This document shows positions 8,191-19,553 of a stretch of DNA of 64,000 nucleotides, piece by piece. The notes beneath the pieces are model-generated. The model was not told where the DNA came from. It worked only from the letters and a program-made list of their open reading frames with translations, and ran no database searches. How positions within the stretch are numbered: position 1 is the stretch's first letter; every line of letters begins with the position of its first letter. The stretch comes from Halobacillus ihumii (GTDB taxonomy: Bacteria > Bacillota > Bacilli > Bacillales > Halobacillaceae), in assembly GCF_902726645.1 (NCBI RefSeq), contig NZ_CACVAO010000001.1, positions 310,001 through 374,000 on the forward strand, written 5' to 3'. Both the position numbers and the translations under genes were made by a program.

Positions 8191-9318
8191 TCATTCACCT
8201 TTAAATGCACGTTTCATTCGTTCAAAAAAATTACCATGCTGCTCTTCCGTTACTTCATTACCACTGATTTCACTAAATTCCCTAATCAGCTCACGCTGAC
8301 GGTCTGTCAAATTCTTTGGTGTAATGACACGCATCTTGACGTGCTGATCTCCATGGCCACGGCCATGGACATTTGGAGAACCTTTATCTTTCAAACGGAA
8401 CGTCTTACCTGTTTGAGTTCCAGCCGGCACCTTAAGTTTAACTTTTCCATGCACAGTCGGCACTTCAATTTCATCACCTAGGGCAGCTTGGGCAAATGTT
8501 AACGGGATTTCACAAAAGATGTGGTCCTGTTCGCGCTCAAAAAATTCATGCTGCTGCACACGAATCACAACGAACAGATCCCCAGCAGGACCGCCGTTTA
8601 CACCAGCTTCTCCTTTGCCAGGCACACGAATTTGCTGTCCCTCGTCAATACCTGCAGGAATATCGATGTGTATTTTGTTTCGTTTCGTTACACGGCCATC
8701 TCCACCACAAGTATTACATTTATCTTTAACGATCTGTCCGGTTCCTTGACAATGATGACACACTCTTCGGTTCACAACACGGCCAAATGGTGTGTTTTGC
8801 TCTTGATTAATCTGTCCGCTTCCCTGACAGTGTGAACAAGTTTCAGGAGAAGTGCCAGGCTTAGCACCCGACCCCTCACATGTATCACACGTTTCCTCGA
8901 CAGGAATCTCAACATCTGTACTCTTTCCAAAAATGGCTTCCTCGAACTGAAGCGTCATAGAATACTGGAGGTCGGCCCCTTTGCGTGGAGCGTTAGGGTC
9001 ACGCCGACGCCCCCCTCCGCCGAAGAACATATCGAAAATATCGCCGAAGCCGCCGAAGTCTTCACCGCCGCCTCCGAAACCGCCAAATCCTTGACCTTGC
9101 GGACCAGCATGACCAAATTGGTCATATTGTGTACGTTTTTGTTGGTCACTCAAAGTTTCATAAGCTTCTTTGGCTTCTTTAAATTTATCAGATGCATTTT
9201 CTTCTTCACTGACATCTGGGTGATATTTACGTGCTAGTTTACGATAGGCCTTCTTAATTTCCTGTTGAGAAGCATCCTTCGATACACCTAGCACTTCATA
9301 ATAATCACGTTTACTCAC
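8191..9318 (-). CDS. dnaJ: Chaperone protein DnaJ
   Basis: A 375-residue type I Hsp40. J domain at 1-70 with the DnaK-activating HPD at residues 33-35; Gly/Phe-rich linker (about 75-115, several GGFGG and GGGG repeats); zinc domain with four CxxCxGxG repeats ([32 protein letters not shown]); C-terminal substrate-binding domains ending near [18 protein letters not shown]. It stimulates the DnaK ATPase and delivers unfolded substrates. A terminator lies between dnaK and dnaJ (9412-9450), so dnaJ is probably expressed partly by read-through. Confidence 0.98.
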   Translation of the reverse strand: MSKRDYYEVLGVSKDASQQEIKKAYRKLARKYHPDVSEEENASDKFKEAKEAYETLSDQQKRTQYDQFGHAGPQGQGFGGFGGGGEDFGGFGDIFDMFFGGGGRRRDPNAPRKGADLQYSMTLQFEEAIFGKSTDVEIPVEETCDTCEGSGAKPGTSPETCSHCQGSGQINQEQNTPFGRVVNRRVCHHCQGTGQIVKDKCNTCGGDGRVTKRNKIHIDIPAGIDEGQQIRVPGKGEAGVNGGPAGDLFVVIRVQQHEFFEREQDHIFCEIPLTFAQAALGDEIEVPTVHGKVKLKVPAGTQTGKTFRLKDKGSPNVHGRGHGDQHVKMRVITPKNLTDRQRELIREFSEISGNEVTEEQHGNFFERMKRAFKGE

Positions 9319-9411
9319 TTGTTGATCACTCTCCCAGGCGCTATTACATAAGATTTATATTAACATTCTAGTTCAGTTTTAAGCAAATAGTTCATTATTA
9401 AGACATACGTG

Positions 9412-9450
9412 AAAAAAGTCAAAGTCAAGAAGATCCTGACTTTGACTTTT
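9412..9450 (-). terminator. Intrinsic terminator between dnaK and dnaJ
   Basis: AAAAGTCAAAGTCA (from 9414) pairs perfectly with TGACTTTGACTTTT (9437-9450) around a 9-base loop; on the minus strand TTTTTTCACG follows. It would lower dnaJ relative to dnaK. Confidence 0.85.
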
Positions 9451-9462
9451 CTTTCAAGCTGC

Positions 9463-11316
<1,854 letters not shown>

Positions 11317-11329
11317 TTATCTTAACAAT

Positions 11330-11878
11330 TTATTGATTTACTTTTACCATAGCCGGGCGGATAACCCGATCGTTTAAACGATAGCCTTTTTGCAGTTGCT
11401 CTACAACTACATTAGACTCAAAGTTGTCGTCCTCAACTTGCATCACTGCTTGATGTAAATTCGGATCAAACTCTTCCCCTTGAGCCGGGATTTCCTCCAC
11501 ACCCTCTTTTTCAAGAGCAGCTTGGAATTGGTCGTACACCATTTTCATTCCATTCGCAAAGTTCTGGGCCGCATCCCCATCCACTTCGACTTGCAAAGCT
11601 CTTTCAAAGTTATCAAGGACCGGGATTAGCTCTTCAACGATTGATTGAGATCTATATTTTCTGTCCGCTTCTCTTTCTTTTGAAGTTCGGCGGCGAAAAT
11701 TATCATAATCAGCCTGAAGTCTGAGCAAACGGTTCTGAGCTTCCTCTTTCTCTTGCTTAATCTGAGCCAGCTCATCAGAAGATTCCTCAGTCTCTGACTG
11801 TTCCCTATCAAATTCAACTGCTTGTTCATCAGTTTCTGGTTCAATAATTTCTTGTTCTTGCTGATCTTTCTCTTCCAC
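11330..11878 (-). CDS. grpE: Nucleotide exchange factor GrpE
   Basis: A 182-residue GrpE. The first 60 residues are very acidic and disordered, a long coiled-coil helix follows (about 45-95), and the C-terminal beta domain carries the family signature from [13 protein letters not shown] to [10 protein letters not shown]. It releases ADP from DnaK. I chose a GTG start at 11878 because GGAGG is 8 bases upstream of it; the earlier GTG (11887) overlaps that site. About 195 bases separate it from hrcA, with a terminator in the gap, so a second promoter may exist, but I could not identify one. Confidence 0.95.
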   Translation of the reverse strand: MEEKDQQEQEIIEPETDEQAVEFDREQSETEESSDELAQIKQEKEEAQNRLLRLQADYDNFRRRTSKEREADRKYRSQSIVEELIPVLDNFERALQVEVDGDAAQNFANGMKMVYDQFQAALEKEGVEEIPAQGEEFDPNLHQAVMQVEDDNFESNVVVEQLQKGYRLNDRVIRPAMVKVNQ

Positions 11879-12019
11879 GACTTTCACCTCCTTGATTCTT
11901 ATTTACCGTTATTGACTATAACATGAAAAAATATCCGAAGAAAAGCAAAGGCGGCCAGATTTAAATTCTTTGTGCTGACAATTAGATGGTCGCCCCTGCC
12001 CGTCCTAAAAAGCAACAGA

Positions 12020-12052
12020 CAAAAAGAAGCGATGGGAGCCTTTCATCCCATC
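12020..12052 (-). terminator. Probable terminator after hrcA
   Basis: On the minus strand GATGGGA and TCCCATC form a 7-bp stem followed by GCTTCTTTTTG. It lies between hrcA and grpE and probably attenuates the first operon part. Confidence 0.6.
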
Positions 12053-12074
12053 ATCCATACATAACTTAAAGGTA

Positions 12075-13091
12075 TCAATACCACCCTTTAAACGTTTCTG
12101 TCATATGCTTGGATAAAACACTTAACAATGAAATCACCCGATTGTACTCCATACGTGTTGGACCAAGCAAAGCAATCGTCCCTACCTGCTCATTTCCAAG
12201 AGTATAGCTTGCCGTGATCAGGCTGCAGTTTTGCATAGCATCAAAAGGATTCTCATGCCCTATACGTACATGAAGACCCTGGTCGCCTGATCTCAGCAAA
12301 TCTGCCATTTCATTTTCCTGCTCGATTGTAGCAAAGAGCGAACGTACTTTCTCAAGGTCCTTAAATTCAGGCTGTGTAAGTATATTGGTTTTTCCTCCAA
12401 TATAAAGCTTAGCTGGCTGTTCATCCATCAATGCAGCTTGCATATACCTGAATGCCTGCTCATCCATATGCTCCTTGACTAACTCCCGAACTTCAAGTTG
12501 GAGTTTTTCATGCAAATGAACTAATGGAACATCGCGCAAACGATCATTTAAGATATTGACCATTTTTTCAAGCTGAGCTGGCTTCATTTCAACAGGAACA
12601 TTGAAAGCTCTGTGTTCCACATGACCTGTATTCGTCACTAAAATCGCGATCGCAGACTGTCCATTGAGCGGTACAATCTGCAGTTGCTTCAACTTTGTTT
12701 CGAATACTTCGGGACCGAGAATGATCGACGTATAATTAGTCATATCCGATAAGATCCCGGCTGATTTCTGCACGACCCGTTCGAATTCCATCATACGGTC
12801 CTTAAATGCTTCTCTGATCGTTTTTATCTCTCCATTAGACAATCGCAGTGGAGATAAAAGATGATCGACATAAAAGCGATAACCTTTCTCTGATGGTACC
12901 CGTCCCGATGAGGAATGGGTTTTTTCAAGGTACCCCATTTCCTCAAGGTCTGCCATTTCATTACGTATGGTGGCTGAACTATAGGTTACAGCTTCTTTTT
13001 TTGAAATTGACCGCGAGCCAACCGGCTGAGCAGTCAGGATGAAATCATCAATAATCACTTGCAAGATTAACAATTGTCTATCAGTTAACAT
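12075..13091 (-). CDS. hrcA: Heat-inducible transcription repressor HrcA
   Basis: A 338-residue HrcA. Winged-helix DNA-binding domain in the first 100 residues (LTDRQLLILQVIIDDFI, PVGSRSISK, SSATIRNEMADLEE), followed by a GAF-like dimer domain and the C-terminal piece GTIALLGPTRMEYNRVISLLS. It represses the dnaK and groE operons by binding CIRCE and needs GroEL for activity. A perfect CIRCE lies 16 bases upstream of the start, so the gene is autoregulated. It is the first gene of the hrcA-grpE-dnaK-dnaJ cluster. Confidence 0.97.
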   Translation of the reverse strand: MLTDRQLLILQVIIDDFILTAQPVGSRSISKKEAVTYSSATIRNEMADLEEMGYLEKTHSSSGRVPSEKGYRFYVDHLLSPLRLSNGEIKTIREAFKDRMMEFERVVQKSAGILSDMTNYTSIILGPEVFETKLKQLQIVPLNGQSAIAILVTNTGHVEHRAFNVPVEMKPAQLEKMVNILNDRLRDVPLVHLHEKLQLEVRELVKEHMDEQAFRYMQAALMDEQPAKLYIGGKTNILTQPEFKDLEKVRSLFATIEQENEMADLLRSGDQGLHVRIGHENPFDAMQNCSLITASYTLGNEQVGTIALLGPTRMEYNRVISLLSVLSKHMTETFKGWY

Positions 13092-13106
13092 CGATGATCA
13101 CCTCTG

Positions 13107-13133
13107 TTAGCACTCGAATTAAGTGAGTGCTAA
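13107..13133 (-). promoter_or_regulatory. CIRCE operator
   Basis: TTAGCACTC, nine bases, GAGTGCTAA: a perfect match to the HrcA operator. It sits between the promoter and the hrcA ribosome binding site. Confidence 0.98.
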
Positions 13134-13143
13134 ATCTAATAAT

Positions 13144-13172
13144 AAATTATCAAAAGGGTGTTGAGATGTCAA
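13144..13172 (-). promoter_or_regulatory. Sigma-A promoter of the hrcA operon
   Basis: TTGACA (13172-13167), a 17-base spacer, TAATTT (13149-13144). The start point would fall at or next to CIRCE, so HrcA binding would block initiation. Confidence 0.8.
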
Positions 13173-13190
13173 CGAATTTCCTTTGATTTT

Positions 13191-14330
13191 TCACGAATCC
13201 AGTAAAAATTCCTGAAATACCTCATTCCCTAGGATTTTCCCTTTATCTGTTAACCAAAGGAAGCCATCACCCTCTGCCAAGAGTCCGCGTTGTTTTAATG
13301 CAGGTACGGCATCTTTAAATACTTCATCAATAGTGCGGAAGTATTTAGCTTCAAAACGTGCTAAAGAAACACCGCTTACTTTACGTAAACCTAGAAACAT
13401 CTCTTCTTCCATTTGCTCTTTCAGTCCTACCGGCTCTTCATGCAGAATAGGGCGGCCATTTGCCATTGCTTGTTTCACGTATGCCGGTAAAGGACGGATG
13501 TTTATTGTACGTTTGCCTGGCATGTAGCCATGGGACCCTGCTCCAATGCCGTAGTAATACTCATTATTCCAGTATGTCAAATTATGCTTACTCTCAAAAC
13601 CAGGCTTAGCAAAATTGCTTATTTCATACTGGTCGATCCCCTGACTCGCAAGCTTCCTTTGCAGCAACTCATACATTTCTGCCTCATCATCTTCAGGAGG
13701 TTTTACGAGTGTTCCTTTCTTATACCGTTGATAAAAAACTGTCTTTGGTTCAATTTGAAGCGAGTAAGATGAATAGTGCGGAAGTCCGAATTGGAGAGCC
13801 TCGTCAATTGTTTCCTCAAATGCTCCCACTGTTTGTCCCGGTAAGGCATACATCAAATCAATACTAATATTCGTAAGGCCTGCTTGGATGAGACGGTCAA
13901 CATTCGTATACACATCTTTGACACGATGTACCCTGCCGATTTTTTCAAGCATGTCATCATCAAAAACCTGAACGCCTAACGAAATTCGATTAACGCCGAA
14001 AGCTTTAAGAAGTTTCACTTTCTCGAAGTCCAAATCTCCAGGATTAGCTTCGAACGTGTATTCTTCACACGCTGGAATGTCAAAGTGCTCATCAATCATG
14101 CTCAATAGTTTTTCCAGCTGATTGAGAGTAACTACGGTTGGCGTTCCTCCACCAACAAAAATCGTCCTCACTTTGGCTTTCTCACCGGGAATGTATGCGT
14201 GTATCTCTTGATAAAGAGCGTCTAAGTACTCATCTGCTAATCGTTCATTATAAAAGAACTTCGTAAAGTCACAATAATGACAGATCTGTTGGCAAAAAGG
14301 AATGTGAATATATGCGGAGGAGATTGTCAT
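13191..14330 (-). CDS. hemW: HemW, radical-SAM heme chaperone
   Basis: A 379-residue radical SAM protein. The cluster motif CxxxCxxC is at C13, C17, C20 (FCQQICHYCDF), followed by IFVGGGTPTVV. The protein is shorter than coproporphyrinogen oxidase HemN and lacks its N-terminal extension, so the HemW assignment (heme-binding chaperone for respiratory enzymes) is preferred over HemN. The C-terminal HemN-type domain is present (EEMFLGLRKVSGVSL). It lies between lepA and hrcA, the usual order in Bacillaceae. Its stop codon is close to the hrcA -35 region, and no separate terminator was seen. Confidence 0.93.
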   Translation of the reverse strand: MTISSAYIHIPFCQQICHYCDFTKFFYNERLADEYLDALYQEIHAYIPGEKAKVRTIFVGGGTPTVVTLNQLEKLLSMIDEHFDIPACEEYTFEANPGDLDFEKVKLLKAFGVNRISLGVQVFDDDMLEKIGRVHRVKDVYTNVDRLIQAGLTNISIDLMYALPGQTVGAFEETIDEALQFGLPHYSSYSLQIEPKTVFYQRYKKGTLVKPPEDDEAEMYELLQRKLASQGIDQYEISNFAKPGFESKHNLTYWNNEYYYGIGAGSHGYMPGKRTINIRPLPAYVKQAMANGRPILHEEPVGLKEQMEEEMFLGLRKVSGVSLARFEAKYFRTIDEVFKDAVPALKQRGLLAEGDGFLWLTDKGKILGNEVFQEFLLDS

Positions 14331-14350
14331 GGTGTTCCACCTTTCATAAG

Positions 14351-14380
14351 GAAAACCGCAAGAAGTGGCCTCCTGCGGTC
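14351..14380 (-). terminator. Intrinsic terminator after lepA
   Basis: A 10-bp stem with two G-U pairs (CCGCAGGAGG with CTTCTTGCGG) followed by TTTTCC on the minus strand, 15 bases after the lepA stop. Confidence 0.7.
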
Positions 14381-14394
14381 TTTACCTGCTCTTA

Positions 14395-16209
14395 TTAATC
14401 ATCATTAATTTCTAATACAGACATAAATGCTTCCTGCGGTACTTCTACAGAACCGACCATCTTCATACGTTTTTTCCCTTCTTTTTGTTTTTCAAGAAGT
14501 TTACGCTTACGAGAGATGTCACCGCCATAACATTTGGATAATACATTTTTTCTCATCGCTTTAATTGTAGTACGAGCAACAATTTTATTGCCGATAGCCG
14601 CCTGGACAGGCACTTCAAATTGTTGACGCGGAATGAGTTTTTTTAACTTTTCAGCAATAATCTTACCACGGTCATAGGCAAAGTCACGGTGAACGATGAA
14701 AGAAAGAGCATCGATGGTATCACCATTTAGCAAAATATCCATTTTTACAAGATTGGATGTTCGATAACCAATCAACTCATAATCAAATGAAGCATAACCT
14801 TTCGTCTGTGACTTCAACGAATCAAAGAAATCATACACAATTTCAGACAATGGAATTTCGTAGACCACATTCACCCGATTATCATCAAGATATTGCATGT
14901 CCATAAAATTCCCGCGTTTGCGCTGGCAAATTTCCATTACAGGCCCTACATAATCGTTGGGCACCATAATAGTTGCTTTAACAAACGGTTCCTGAACATC
15001 CTCAAGCTTTTGATTATCAGGCATCATAGACGGATTATCTACTTCAATTTCTTCTCCATCCGTTAAGGCGACCTTATAAATTACACTTGGAGCTGTCGTA
15101 ATCAGATCAATCTTGTATTCACGCTCAATCCGTTCTTGAATAATCTCCATGTGAAGCATTCCCAAAAACCCGCAACGGAAGCCGAATCCCAGGGCTTGGG
15201 AGGTTTCTGCTTCATATTGAAGTGATGAATCGTTTAACTCCAAGCGCTCAAGCGCATCTCTTAAGTCATTATAATTGTTAGCATCCACTGGGTACAGCCC
15301 GCAGAATACCATTGGGTTCATTTTTTTATAACCCGGCAATGGAGTTTCCGCTGGTCGATCAGCTAAGGTAATCGTATCCCCTACTCGCGAATCACCAATA
15401 TTTTTTATAGATGCTGTTAAATATCCTACATCACCTACATGAAGTTCATTTAAGGATGTTGGTGTCGGTCTGAAAACACCGACCTCATTTACTTCAAATT
15501 CTTTCCCTGTTGCCATCATCCTAATTTTATCTCCAACTTTCACAGAGCCCTCACGTACACAAGTATAAGCCACCACTCCACGATACGAGTCGTACAGCGA
15601 GTCAAAAATAAGGGCTTTAAGTGGATCCTTCCCATTCCCTTCGGGGGCAGGGATATCCGTTACGATTCGCTCTAGAATTTCATCTATCCCTACCCCTTCT
15701 TTCGCTGATGCTAAGATGGCATCTGAAGCATCGATACCGATCACATCTTCGATCTCTTGCTTAATCCTCTCTGGATCTGCGCCAGGAAGATCAATTTTAT
15801 TAATAACCGGGATTATTTCCAAGTCGTTCTCCAAGGCTAAATATACGTTTGCTAATGTCTGGGCTTCAATTCCCTGAGCAGCATCAACAACTAATATGGC
15901 TCCTTCACATGCAGCGAGGCTGCGGGACACTTCGTATGTAAAATCGACATGTCCAGGGGTGTCTATTAGGTGAAACGTATAATCCTGTTGATCATTGGAT
16001 GTATAGTTCAATTGAACAGCATTAAGTTTTATGGTTATGCCCCGTTCGCGTTCAAGATCCATTGCATCTAAAAATTGTTCTTTCATTTCTCTTTGTGTTA
16101 AAGCTCTTGTTTTTTCAAGAATCCTGTCAGCTAACGTCGATTTCCCATGATCAATATGGGCAATAATCGAAAAGTTACGGACTCTTTCCTGTCTAGATTG
16201 ACTTGTCAA
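14395..16209 (-). CDS. lepA: Elongation factor 4 (LepA)
   Basis: A 604-residue translational GTPase that acts on the ribosome during stalled elongation or initiation. G motifs: AHIDHGKST (G1), DTPGHVDF (G3), [11 protein letters not shown] (G4). The LepA-specific C-terminal domain includes [20 protein letters not shown]. Start TTG at 16209 has AGGAG 8 bases upstream; the ATG and GTGs just before overlap that site. In B. subtilis lepA precedes hemW and the hrcA operon; the same order is kept here, with a terminator in the gap. Confidence 0.97.
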   Translation of the reverse strand: MTSQSRQERVRNFSIIAHIDHGKSTLADRILEKTRALTQREMKEQFLDAMDLERERGITIKLNAVQLNYTSNDQQDYTFHLIDTPGHVDFTYEVSRSLAACEGAILVVDAAQGIEAQTLANVYLALENDLEIIPVINKIDLPGADPERIKQEIEDVIGIDASDAILASAKEGVGIDEILERIVTDIPAPEGNGKDPLKALIFDSLYDSYRGVVAYTCVREGSVKVGDKIRMMATGKEFEVNEVGVFRPTPTSLNELHVGDVGYLTASIKNIGDSRVGDTITLADRPAETPLPGYKKMNPMVFCGLYPVDANNYNDLRDALERLELNDSSLQYEAETSQALGFGFRCGFLGMLHMEIIQERIEREYKIDLITTAPSVIYKVALTDGEEIEVDNPSMMPDNQKLEDVQEPFVKATIMVPNDYVGPVMEICQRKRGNFMDMQYLDDNRVNVVYEIPLSEIVYDFFDSLKSQTKGYASFDYELIGYRTSNLVKMDILLNGDTIDALSFIVHRDFAYDRGKIIAEKLKKLIPRQQFEVPVQAAIGNKIVARTTIKAMRKNVLSKCYGGDISRKRKLLEKQKEGKKRMKMVGSVEVPQEAFMSVLEINDD

Positions 16210-16322
16210 CTTCATCACTCCTACTAATTTCACACGCAGTCAACTAGCCTGATTATAGCAATAGGCGCACGAATATTCAATGCAAAGAACAAAAGCTGGG
16301 AGTGCAGGGAGATGCTAGAGGT

Positions 16323-16359
16323 AGTTCGGCTAAACCAAAGACAGAAGAAGTTCGACTAA
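16323..16359. repeat. Short direct repeat in the lepA-yqxA gap
   Basis: AGTTCGGCTAA (16323-16333) and AGTTCGACTAA (16349-16359) are near-identical and 26 bases apart. The 180-base gap holds no ORF. The meaning is unknown; such GTTCGNCTAA units may be debris of an intergenic repeat family. Confidence 0.4.
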
Positions 16360-16387
16360 GAACGGCACATTGTGTCCAGCATAAAAC

Positions 16388-16412
16388 AAAGCCGCCCATC
16401 TTGGACGGCTTT
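16388..16412 (-). terminator. Terminator after yqxA
   Basis: AAAGCCGTCC and GGGCGGCTTT form a 10-bp stem with one G-U pair on the minus strand, followed by GTTTTATG. It closes the gpr-spoIIP-yqxA group. Confidence 0.7.
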
Positions 16413-16420
16413 AATCGATA

Positions 16421-16672
16421 TTAGGTTTTCACAAAATCCGACACAAACATTAGTACTAAATCAAAACCTGCCCCCACTCCCTTTGCCGCCCCTACTGCTA
16501 CATCAACAATGAAGGGGGCTTCTTCTTCAGCTATCTCAGAATTGCACGACTTTCCAAATTCCAAAGTTGTTTCTTCAGCAGAATCTGATTCGGTTACGGA
16601 TTGGCTCGTTCCATACAGAGCACCGGCTGCGAATAATAACATACAAAGCAGTAAGATCGTAAGCCACTTCAT
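16421..16672 (-). CDS. yqxA: YqxA-type small membrane protein (DUF3679-like)
   Basis: An 83-residue protein starting MKWLTILLLCMLLFAAGALYG, a membrane anchor or signal sequence, followed by an acidic segment and a hydrophobic C-terminus. It occupies the yqxA slot between spoIIP and lepA, and the shape fits that family; the function is unknown. GGGGAGG lies 7 bases before ATG 16672. A longer reading starts inside spoIIP and is rejected. Spacing to spoIIP is 16 bases, so it is probably made during sporulation with it. Confidence 0.75.
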   Translation of the reverse strand: MKWLTILLLCMLLFAAGALYGTSQSVTESDSAEETTLEFGKSCNSEIAEEEAPFIVDVAVGAAKGVGAGFDLVLMFVSDFVKT

Positions 16673-16688
16673 ACAGTTCCTCCCCTGA

Positions 16689-17852
16689 TTATGAATCTGT
16701 TGAAACTTTTTCCGCTTGCTGCCAGTAGTAATCACTAAACACTTCTGCCATTGCATCTGCTGTCCGGTACGCCTCATCAAGACTGTTATGTTTCCCGCCA
16801 AATTCAATTAACACGGCTTTATCTGATAAATCCTGGTTATATACTCCGTTAACGCCGCTTCCTTTCTTGGTGATGACACCACGGCTAAGTGTTGGATACT
16901 GCTTTTTAATCCTTTTATGAAGTTCTGTAGCGACCTTTAAATTTTCCTCATAATCTTTATGTTCTGCACCGACTACGAAAATGACCTTAGCATAGGTTTC
17001 CCCATCGATTGTAGTTGTCGTTACATCTCTCGGCATACTATCCCGGTGTAGATCAAATGTGTATTTGATCTCCTTGGTTGAAGCCAAAGCTGCTTCTACA
17101 ACGTTTCTTGAAGCGCTATACGAGCCAATTCCTTGCTCACTCGCTGCCTTCATAATATCTTTTTGGTTAACCTTTGTACCAATTCCATTAGCTTCGAGCC
17201 CTTTTGCAAGCCGCTCCCCTACTTTAGTAATATTAACTTCATCGTGATAAGCTTCCTCCGTACCTTCAGGCAAATGCGGTAAAAAGGACTCTCGATTGTG
17301 GGAAGAATAAATAAAAACAACATCACGCTCTCCCGTACTTGGTTTATTCTCTATTTTCGGAGGCGGGTCCGTCTCCTCTTTTTGTTCAGGTTCCACAGCA
17401 TCTCTGTCACGTAGAACGACATCTAGTGGTGGCGTTGATTCGACCGGCAAGTTTGTGTAATTGGTTCCTTCCCCGGCAATAATAATTTCACTATTGTAGG
17501 AAGACAATCCTGGTATTTCACGACCTAGCAGACTTCGTGGGTCTTTTGGGGTCACGCTCGTCAGCATTTGAAACGATAAATGCGAAAGACTTGGCAAGTC
17601 TGCCCCTTCCGGATGAGCATTGGCATAAATTTTATTTTCCATTTCAAACAAGTATAAGAAGTCACTGCCTTCTAACTGGGTAGTAAAGTTTTGAATGGTT
17701 TCCGAATAAAGGCGATACGTCGTTTTGGCCCCGGTAAGAATACCGATCCCAATAAATAATAGCAACAAAATGACTAATGATAAGACAAGCCACTTAGACC
17801 AGCGTTTTATGTAATTTCGACCGTTTTTTGGATGTTTTTTGATCGGTGACAT
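16689..17852 (-). CDS. spoIIP: Stage II sporulation protein P (peptidoglycan amidase/endopeptidase)
   Basis: A 387-residue SpoIIP. One N-terminal membrane helix (about residues 21-41) anchors it; the C-terminal SpoIIP domain begins with DVVFIYSSHNRESFLPHL, containing the family's zinc-binding histidine and glutamate, and includes TFDLHRDSM. With SpoIID and SpoIIM it removes septal peptidoglycan during engulfment. It lies downstream of gpr, as in B. subtilis. A sigma-E-like -10 (CATACCAT, minus strand at 17895-17888) is visible upstream, but without a convincing -35. Confidence 0.95.
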   Translation of the reverse strand: MSPIKKHPKNGRNYIKRWSKWLVLSLVILLLLFIGIGILTGAKTTYRLYSETIQNFTTQLEGSDFLYLFEMENKIYANAHPEGADLPSLSHLSFQMLTSVTPKDPRSLLGREIPGLSSYNSEIIIAGEGTNYTNLPVESTPPLDVVLRDRDAVEPEQKEETDPPPKIENKPSTGERDVVFIYSSHNRESFLPHLPEGTEEAYHDEVNITKVGERLAKGLEANGIGTKVNQKDIMKAASEQGIGSYSASRNVVEAALASTKEIKYTFDLHRDSMPRDVTTTTIDGETYAKVIFVVGAEHKDYEENLKVATELHKRIKKQYPTLSRGVITKKGSGVNGVYNQDLSDKAVLIEFGGKHNSLDEAYRTADAMAEVFSDYYWQQAEKVSTDS

Positions 17853-17934
17853 CGCTCTGATCCTCTCCCTATTTTAAACTCTAGTAAATGGTATGTTAGA
17901 GAGAGGAATCATAGAACGAAATCTCTAATGAATA

Positions 17935-19032
17935 TTAAAATTTAGTATAAGATTGGGCGTCGCCATCTTCTATTACCGGATGTAAAGCACCGTTAATTCC
18001 GGCAGAAACCACATGGGCCATATCTTCAACAAATGAGTCGACTTCTTTTGGAGTGACCATTAAATTATGTCCAAGCGGTGTTAATACTTCTTTAATAAGC
18101 TGTCTTTTTTCCGATTCTTTCAAGGTTCCGAGCATTCCTAGGACTGCCTGACTCTGCTCTTCACTTGGAAGATCATCTTCTGTCAGCTGTTTTCTTTTTT
18201 CAAAAGGATTGAGGGCAGGAGATAAAGCGTTTGATGGACGATCCTTCTGCCTCCATTCCCTGCCAAAGTGTTTAAGCACATAATCTATCGCATCGTTCGT
18301 AATCGTAACAGCATCAACGACCGTTGGAACTCCTATGGAAAAAACCGGAATACCGTATGTTTCCTTACTGATTTCCTTGCGTTTATTACCTACACCAGAT
18401 CCTGGATGGATCCCTGTATCAGATAACTGAATTGTTGCATTAAGCCTGTTGATAGAGCGGGAAGCGAGCGCATCGATCGCAATAACAAAATCCGGATTCG
18501 TCTCATGAATGATTCCATGAATCATATCGCTTGTCTCAATGCCTGTTATTCCCATGACTCCAGGAGTTACTGCCGATACATTGCGGTATCCTTCTGCCAC
18601 TGTTTCAGGCTGCAATTCAAACAAATGACTGGTAACGACCAACTCATCTATTGCGAAAGGACCAATGGCATCAGGTGTTACTCGGTGATTGCCTAAACCG
18701 ACAATCAAGCAGCGGTCTGTATCTTTAATTTTATTGTCAGCTAACAGTTTTTTTATTTGTTTAGATAAACAAGTGGATACTTCCACCTGCATCTTTGTAT
18801 CCTGCTTACGAATAGCCTGTGATTCGATCGTTATATAATTCCCTGCCTTTTTGCCGATCCTTTCTGCACCTTCGGGATCTACTTGGACAAAGGTCAGTTT
18901 AATATCATCAAGTTGTTCCTCTGTAACATCTACACCATCATGACCTTTTTGTGCAGGGTCAGATTCCACATTCATTTCATGGGCCTCTAAAGCCAGGTCA
19001 GTTCGTACTGAAAATCGTTCTTCTATAGCCAT
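17935..19032 (-). CDS. gpr: Germination protease GPR
   Basis: A 365-residue endoprotease that degrades the small acid-soluble spore proteins at germination. The N-terminus MAIEERFSVRTDLALEAHEM matches the zymogen, whose short propeptide is removed by autoprocessing late in sporulation. Core motifs include VGLGNHRVTPDAIGP and HPGSGVGNKRKEIS. ATG 19032 follows GGAGGTCGTGAAA; the upstream extension of the ORF runs through the promoter and is rejected. Expression in the forespore is expected, and a sigma-F/G-like promoter lies directly upstream. Confidence 0.96.
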   Translation of the reverse strand: MAIEERFSVRTDLALEAHEMNVESDPAQKGHDGVDVTEEQLDDIKLTFVQVDPEGAERIGKKAGNYITIESQAIRKQDTKMQVEVSTCLSKQIKKLLADNKIKDTDRCLIVGLGNHRVTPDAIGPFAIDELVVTSHLFELQPETVAEGYRNVSAVTPGVMGITGIETSDMIHGIIHETNPDFVIAIDALASRSINRLNATIQLSDTGIHPGSGVGNKRKEISKETYGIPVFSIGVPTVVDAVTITNDAIDYVLKHFGREWRQKDRPSNALSPALNPFEKRKQLTEDDLPSEEQSQAVLGMLGTLKESEKRQLIKEVLTPLGHNLMVTPKEVDSFVEDMAHVVSAGINGALHPVIEDGDAQSYTKF

Positions 19033-19052
19033 TTTCACGACCTCCTTTTGCC

Positions 19053-19082
19053 CATTTTCCCCTATATGAATAGATACTATGC
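19053..19082 (-). promoter_or_regulatory. Sigma-F/sigma-G-type promoter of gpr
   Basis: GCATA (19082-19078), a 15-base spacer and GGGGAAAATG (19062-19053) match the forespore consensus GYATA-N15-GGnrAnAnTw except for the last base. The predicted start point leaves a leader of only about 15 bases containing the ribosome binding site. Confidence 0.55.
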
Positions 19083-19103
19083 AAATCATCCGTTAGAAAT
19101 CTA

Positions 19104-19132
19104 TTGAAAACAAGGACTTGCTTTGGTAAAAT
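19104..19132 (+). promoter_or_regulatory. Sigma-A promoter of rpsT
   Basis: TTGAAA (19104-19109), a 17-base spacer, TAAAAT (19127-19132). It is divergent from the gpr promoter; the two -35 regions are about 20 bases apart. Confidence 0.8.
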
Positions 19133-19184
19133 GTCTCTTGTTCGATATGAATGAGTTTTATGTTTTTACCTGGGAGGTGAAACC

Positions 19185-19445
19185 ATGCCTAATATTAAAT
19201 CAGCTAAAAAACGCGTACGTGTTAATGATGATGCCCGTTCATTAAATGCAGCATTCAAATCTGACATGCGTACAGCGATTAAACGTGTTGAGAAGCTTGT
19301 AGAAAGCAATGATACGGATAATGCTAAACAAGCTCTTACGACAGCCGTTAAGAAAATTGACAAGGCGGTCCAACGCGGTGCCCTTCATAAAAACAATGGT
19401 AACCGTAAAAAATCACGCCTGTCCAAATTAGTTAACGCCAGCTAA
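19185..19445 (+). CDS. rpsT: 30S ribosomal protein S20
   Basis: An 86-residue basic protein: MPNIKSAKKRVRVN start, DMRTAIKRVEKL in the middle, and the conserved ending AVQRGALHKNNGNRKKSRLSKLV. It is a primary binder of 16S rRNA helices in the 30S body. TGGGAGGTG precedes the ATG. It has its own promoter and terminator and is transcribed opposite to its neighbours, as in B. subtilis. Confidence 0.98.
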   Translation: MPNIKSAKKRVRVNDDARSLNAAFKSDMRTAIKRVEKLVESNDTDNAKQALTTAVKKIDKAVQRGALHKNNGNRKKSRLSKLVNAS

Positions 19446-19474
19446 TCGTCTAAACGTTTTTTATGACCAACATG

Positions 19475-19505
19475 CGATCCTGGATTCAGGATCGTTTTTA
19501 TTTTT
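19475..19505 (+). terminator. Intrinsic terminator of rpsT
   Basis: CGATCCTG and CAGGATCG pair around a 4-base loop, followed by TTTTTATTTTT. Confidence 0.9.
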
Positions 19506-19516
19506 GAAATTTTACC

Positions 19517-19551
19517 GAATAAAAGCCTTCAGGTTTTCTCCTGAAGGCTTT
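19517..19551 (-). terminator. Intrinsic terminator of holA
   Basis: AAAGCCTTCAGG and CCTGAAGGCTTT form a perfect 12-bp stem, followed by TTATTC on the minus strand. It lies immediately after the holA stop codon and converges with the rpsT terminator. Confidence 0.9.
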
Positions 19552-19553
19552 CC

